A model generated the notes under the pieces. The model searched no databases and was not told the origin of the DNA. It worked only from the letters and a program-made list of their open reading frames with translations. This document shows positions 59,598 to 64,000 of a DNA stretch of 64,000 bases, one piece after another; positions within the stretch are counted from its first letter, which is position 1, and every line of letters starts with the position of its first letter. Source of the DNA: Allantophomopsis cytisporea (taxonomy: Eukaryota; Ascomycota; Leotiomycetes; Phacidiales; Phacidiaceae); NCBI GenBank assembly GCA_024752435.1, contig CP103036.1, positions 496,001-560,000 of the forward strand, read 5' to 3'. The position numbers and the translations under genes are program-made.

Positions 59598-62131
59598 ATG
59601 AGTTTTGGGTACAGCGTTGGGGATTTCATAGGCCTTCCAGCGATGGCATGGAAGGTGAGTTTGCATTTCGCGATGATTTTGGTGCTTACACAGCTAATTT
59701 TTGGCAGGTCTATACGAGTCTTTCCACAGCTCCTGAAAAGTTTCGAAATCTATCGGGCGAGGTCAATTCCATGCATGCAAGCTTACGACTACTAGAGGAG
59801 GCCCTGAGAGAAAACAAACTCTCCGAGCAAGAAAAATTGGAGCTTTGTAGCATCGGGAAGAATTGCAACGTTGTACTTCAGGATGTTTTGAGTATGCTGA
59901 AGAGGTTTAGGAGTTTGGGTTCGTCGAGTCGTAAAGCCATTGATCGAGTTGGGTTCGCGATGGAGGATGTTTCAGAGATGAGAAGTCGATTAGTATCTCA
60001 TACTACTATGCTTATATCCTTTCAAACTGGACTCCAAAGGTTTTTTCTCTTTCCAAATGTGTTTTGGCTCTGCTAATTATGTCCATAGTCGACGACAAGA
60101 TACAATTATAGACATCTTAGTGCAGATACGTAACGATATCCAGACGGGCAAACGAGCAAGGTCTGTTCTTACTACGATCACTACAGAGGAAATTGCAGGA
60201 GATAATGAAGATATATGGCAGGTGATTGCGGCAGAAATCGAGGATGCTGGTCTTCAGGGCCAAGTCGATGAGTCTGAGAGATACTTTATTGGAGAATGGA
60301 TTGAGGACGCCATTTCAAACGGGGAGCTAGAATCTGTGGCCGAAACGCAAACAAATCCGGATACTGGATTCAATGCTCAAGGTTTTGACCCTTCGACGCT
60401 TATCCACCACCCAAATCGAGCGCCGCCACCACTTCCAGAAGCCATCAATGTGGAATGCGAAGATTCTGAAGTGTCAGAAGATTCATATGGAGTCCCGGTC
60501 TCAGACCAGACGCTTGTTAACGAGGATGCTGCGGTTCAAGAGCTCATTGAAGAGGATGCAAGCCTGGCACTTATCAAAGAGACAGATACGCTGTTTCTGC
60601 TACGTAACAATAATAAGGGAAACTATCCACTACCCTGGGGTTGGCAGAAGCATCCAAGAGGTGGCTTCTATAACCAAATTACTTTCCATCTTTGCGCAAA
60701 TATACCACCACTGGGGCTGTCATGGTTTAGTGTCATGGCATATGAAACGGCCCCACACTGCATGCAAACTATTGAAAGACTAGAAAAGTTGCTACAGGCA
60801 TCTGGCATGGGTGGTGATATTGAGACTGGAGACTGGGATCAAATAACTAACCACGATGCTTTCCAGTCTCTAAAGCTTCTTCGCATTGCAATGACTAGAT
60901 TTGGTTTACTCCAAGATCAGGATACAGTATCCACCACGCAATATAGCGATCTGGACACGCTTGTAGTGGAAACAAACTTTATTCGACATGTACATGGAGA
61001 AGATAATGAACTCTTGACAACCTACCCGAAGGATGCGGTTAGCCTATGCCAAAAGGAATACTTCGCACTTCTGAAAGAAGCCATGGCCTTTCTTTATCGG
61101 TTTTCCATCATCTTTGCCGGCAATACATATGTGATGGACGAGAGATCAAGCATCTCTAGGGCATGGATTGAGAATAAGATGATGGCAAGATCCAGGTCGA
61201 TAGAGTTGAAGCTACAAAAATGGGACATTGTTGAAGCTGCAGTACGTCGTTGCCGAAGTTGGCTAGATCCTAGATTTGATCAACACCGGAAAGATGACAT
61301 TTCGAGACTTGCAACCAGTATATTGGTGGATTATGAACAAGGACGTAGAATTCTTCAAGGATATGATGGGAACCGTATTCATATTACCGTCATCTCCGCT
61401 ACTGGTTTACCGGGCGTAAGTCGGTTGAGGCTATTGAATACTTTCTTCAAGGTCAAGGCTTGGCCAGACGCCAAGTTTCCTTTGGCATGGAGAGCTCCAG
61501 AAGTTCCAAATGTGTACGAGTCTAAACGAGCAGTGAAGATGAATGAACCAATATGGAACGACACCTTTACTCTGAACTTCAATCTCCCAGGCTCTAGCAA
61601 TATAGAAATCCAACTATGGGACACAATGCTGGGAATGGATAACAATATCTGCCATTGCAGATTGGCCTATAAATCATTCAGTAATGATGGCGAACCAACT
61701 TTTGCCGAAAAAACACTGCTCTATGGTTATGACGGTAAGGATTTTTCAAGGAAGAATCTGCGTTTAATCTCATCTAATATGCACTAGAAATTAAAGAACT
61801 TCCACTTCGAAGGCTCAACCGCAAAAACAAATGGGATTCGGCTGGGACTCTCACAGTACGCATGCAGTGGGAGGGTCGTTATGAGAAACTACAAAATCTC
61901 GGGTTACCACAAAGTCCTCCGCCTGACTTCTATCATACTGGCGAGATCCCGATGCCTGCTTGGCCAGAGGATGGCATACACCCTACTGAAATCGATAAAG
62001 CACGAGGATGGATGCAAGTTACTAGCAAGAAAGCTGGTCGGGAGTTCTATGTGGATTTGCTAACCAACTCTACTTCCTGGAATCGTCCTGGTCCAGCAAG
62101 TGATCCTAACCGCCATCCTCGAGGAGTGTAG
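59598..62131 (+). CDS. HeLo-like N-terminal, C2 and WW domain protein
   Basis: Four exons, 59598-59654, 59708-60039, 60089-61734 and 61788-62131, give 792 residues; introns are 53, 49 and 53 nt. The N-terminus MSFGYSVGDFIGLPAMAWKV followed by a helical EVNSMHASLRLLEEAL segment (to about residue 130) matches the fungal N-terminal domain found before STAND/NLR modules (Helo_like_N). No nucleotide-binding domain follows. Instead there is an acidic linker with a proline run (APPPLP), a central helical region of unknown type, a C2-like beta sandwich at about 590-690 (IHITVISATGLPG through FTLNFNLPGSSNIEIQLWD), and a WW-like motif near the C-terminus (GWMQV, then REFYVDLLTNSTSW, RP). Membrane or Pro-motif binding is plausible. 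Function unknown. No defect seen. Confidence 0.82.
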
Positions 62132-62344
62132 AGTGTCGATCTTGCGAATCAAACACAAGTGTGAAGATCAAGAGCAATTCCTCGCTATGCACTCTATTCA
62201 AGTTAATTTACAGTGTATTTTGCCAAAACCGCGCTTTTATTAACCAGGGCCCCTATCTGGATTTTGGATTCGATCTGGTGGGTTCGACAGCCTTCCCTCG
62301 AAAATCACCCTCTGAAGATCTGTATCCGCAATCTTCCCTCGATG
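62132..62344. other. Convergent 3' spacer
   Basis: About 210 bases. The reading frame of the remnant to the right can be followed into it for some 35 codons beyond its nominal stop, so that stop may itself be a mutated Arg codon. Confidence 0.35.
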
Positions 62345-62821
62345 TCAGATACTCCCAACACAAGACGCATTGTTAAACGCTGTCTTCTCCTGCAATCTCA
62401 CAGCCTTCTGCGCCCCAGTGAGCGCCGTATACCGGGCGTCCCCGATCTTAAACTCGGCCTGCGAACGATCTGATTACCGTTGCGCGCTTGATAGATGAAA
62501 GTCATTCTTAATGAGCCCGCAGTCATCCGTTGAGAGAGAATTTGGCTAGTCCACGCCCACCGTAATTAGTTATGCAGTTGTAAGGACAAGACTCGTAGCG
62601 CTAGATGTTACCTGTGTGACATTTGCATCTTCAGTGGCCGCTGACGGCCGTTGTAGGATAATGCGGCGCTCGTCGGTGCTGATACTGCCAGGGTCTTTGA
62701 TTGCGCTCGCCCATAATTAGTCTTTGTCTTCGGACTCGTGGATGAAGTCGACGTATTCACCGAGACCTATTTTTCGGGCGGTTTGTGGTGTCAGGTCGGG
62801 AAAAAAAAGTAGAATGGGCAT
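62345..62821 (-). pseudogene. Remnant of an unrecognised gene with in-frame TAA stops
   Basis: Two conserved-looking exons on the minus strand: 62821-62612 (begins MPILLFFPDLTPQTARKIG) and 62545-62345 (ends NNASCVGSI). A 66 nt intron with a GTAACA donor and CTAG acceptor joins them in phase 0. Each exon carries one in-frame TAA, after ESEDKD and after HLSSAQR, both at places where CAA (Gln) would fit. The peptide composition between stops is that of real protein (charged, periodic), not random. I do not recognise the family. The two C-to-T type stops match the damage seen in the degraded block further left. Confidence 0.45.
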
Positions 62822-64000
62822 TTCATAACTTTCGAGTATTGGATGCTAGGAGTCTGGTTGAGAAGGTATAGGGTGCGAAGATACGGCTATATCTATCAGA
62901 TAATAAAGAGCTAATTTAACCTTATTTTTAAAATGTAGAAGTTTTTTTTTATTTAAAGCTTATCAAAATACTTATTAGACTACACCTCCCTATCAGGATT
63001 TAGCACTTTAAATTTCAAAACTCCCATAAGTTTAGACTTTTCTTTATTGTATAGCTTTCCAGCAAATAGTACTACGTCACATTAGCTTAACTCAATATTT
63101 CATTTTGTTATTGTAAAGCAGCGAACCATTGATATGTTCACTTCAATGTATTAGAGAGTTGAAATATAAAGCTTGCAATACCGCGAAGGGAAAACAAAGA
63201 ATATGATAAAGATATTACAGATAAGTACCAGCATATCAAAGGACAGCGCACTGATTTAAAAAGCCAATTCATGTATTCAACTTGAGAAGTTTTAGATATT
63301 GTATAGCTACGCACAATACCAATTACGGAAAGCAACGTCAATCGCTGTCCTTTATGGAGAATTCGATCCGCATTTTCTCGTCAATTTAGCCCGAAAGAAA
63401 CGATAAATCTCACAGTGCCATCTCTCAATCCACGCATAACTAAGTCGATCAGAGAATTCTTTAATTGAACTAAGTATGGACACAGTCGCCGAACCCCTTT
63501 AAGATAAACACCAAGCGTCTTGAAACCTTCCTTGAAGTTTAACATTTCCTCCTGTACTCTTCTCAAAAATTACAGGATGCGCTCCCTGAAGGACTGTGGC
63601 TGCAAACCAATCACCCTTCATTGAACACCAAAGACTCAAAATCAATCTTGCCGCTTTGTCCGTGCCATGCAGCAACATATGCACAAGGAAGTTACCCTCT
63701 CTCATTCTCTGGCATTCCAAGAATTCCGTCTGGGCCACAAAGCCCACAATGTGGAGGATCATCCAGGGATACTCTTGGCGCATCCCATGGAAGTCCGGAA
63801 TACGACGACATTCCAACCTTCGGCTTCTTCGGTCAGAGAAAGCAGCATCGACCTAAGCACCATTCTTCTCGGATGACCGGATGAACCATGCAGTATAATT
63901 ATGTGACTGTGGATAGAAAAAGTTAGGTACCTATCTTACAGATATCCGGATGTTCAGCGATTTCGATTCGCTACTGTATTCAAAGGTACGAAACTGCGGA
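62822..64000. other. AT-rich right end, no supported gene
   Basis: About 1.2 kb. AT-rich to about 63.5 kb. Competing frames on both strands at 63499-63884 have moderate coding look but no motif; a gene crossing the window edge cannot be excluded. Confidence 0.4.

Noticed and set aside
63499..63884. Competing plus and minus frames at the right edge
   Set aside because: Both have some coding look but contradict each other, and neither shows a motif or splice partner within the window.

Overview
The window is nuclear DNA of a filamentous ascomycete. Most genes are interrupted by short introns of about 45-150 nt with GTANGT-type donors, the proteome is fungal (GWT1, a Kin4/KfsA-type kinase, Zn2Cys6 regulator, fungal MFS transporters, HeLo-like N-terminus), and intergenic spacers are long and rich in microsatellites. 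A Leotiomycete-like filamentous ascomycete is plausible, but I cannot prove the class from sequence alone. All exon boundaries below were worked out by hand from splice consensus and reading-frame continuity; none has transcript support.

Left half (about 1-32.7 kb) is a conserved housekeeping arm: a BTB-like hypothetical gene (2689-4079, -), GWT1 for GPI-anchor inositol acylation (5801-7367, +), a Kin4/KfsA-type septation/spindle-position kinase (13741-17395, +), an unnamed multispanning membrane protein (20244-22203, -), adenine phosphoribosyltransferase (24048-24953, -) and an EDEM-type GH47 mannosidase with a PA domain (29454-32716, -). These are separated by gene-free spacers of 1.7-6.4 kb full of simple repeats.

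Middle (about 32.7-44.3 kb) is an AT-rich, degraded compartment. It holds a 1.3 kb Tc1/mariner relic with imperfect terminal inverted repeats and TA flanks, a 267 bp MITE-like inverted-repeat element, and, just beyond, what looks like a decaying secondary-metabolite cluster: a bANK (basic region plus ankyrin) regulator of the TOXE type, a broken Ayr1-like dehydrogenase, a 5'-truncated cytochrome P450 and an intact DUF1772/anthrone-oxygenase-like gene. Many of the breaks are C-to-T or G-to-A type changes (CAG/CAA to stop), as expected of repeat-induced point mutation or similar cytosine mutagenesis.

Right part (about 45.1-59.1 kb) is a compact run of seven intact genes that reads as a sugar/sugar-acid catabolic cluster: two SDR oxidoreductases (one KduD-like), a Zn2Cys6 regulator, a D-2-hydroxyacid dehydrogenase, an MFS sugar transporter, an SMP-30-type lactonase and an MCT-type MFS transporter. 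The divergent promoter between the regulator and the KduD-like gene carries five CreA-type SYGGRG motifs. Oxidation of an imported sugar to a lactone, lactone hydrolysis and keto-acid reduction is the inferred logic; the substrate is unknown. The window ends with a HeLo-like/C2/WW protein (59598-62131, +) and a gene remnant with in-frame stops (62345-62821, -).
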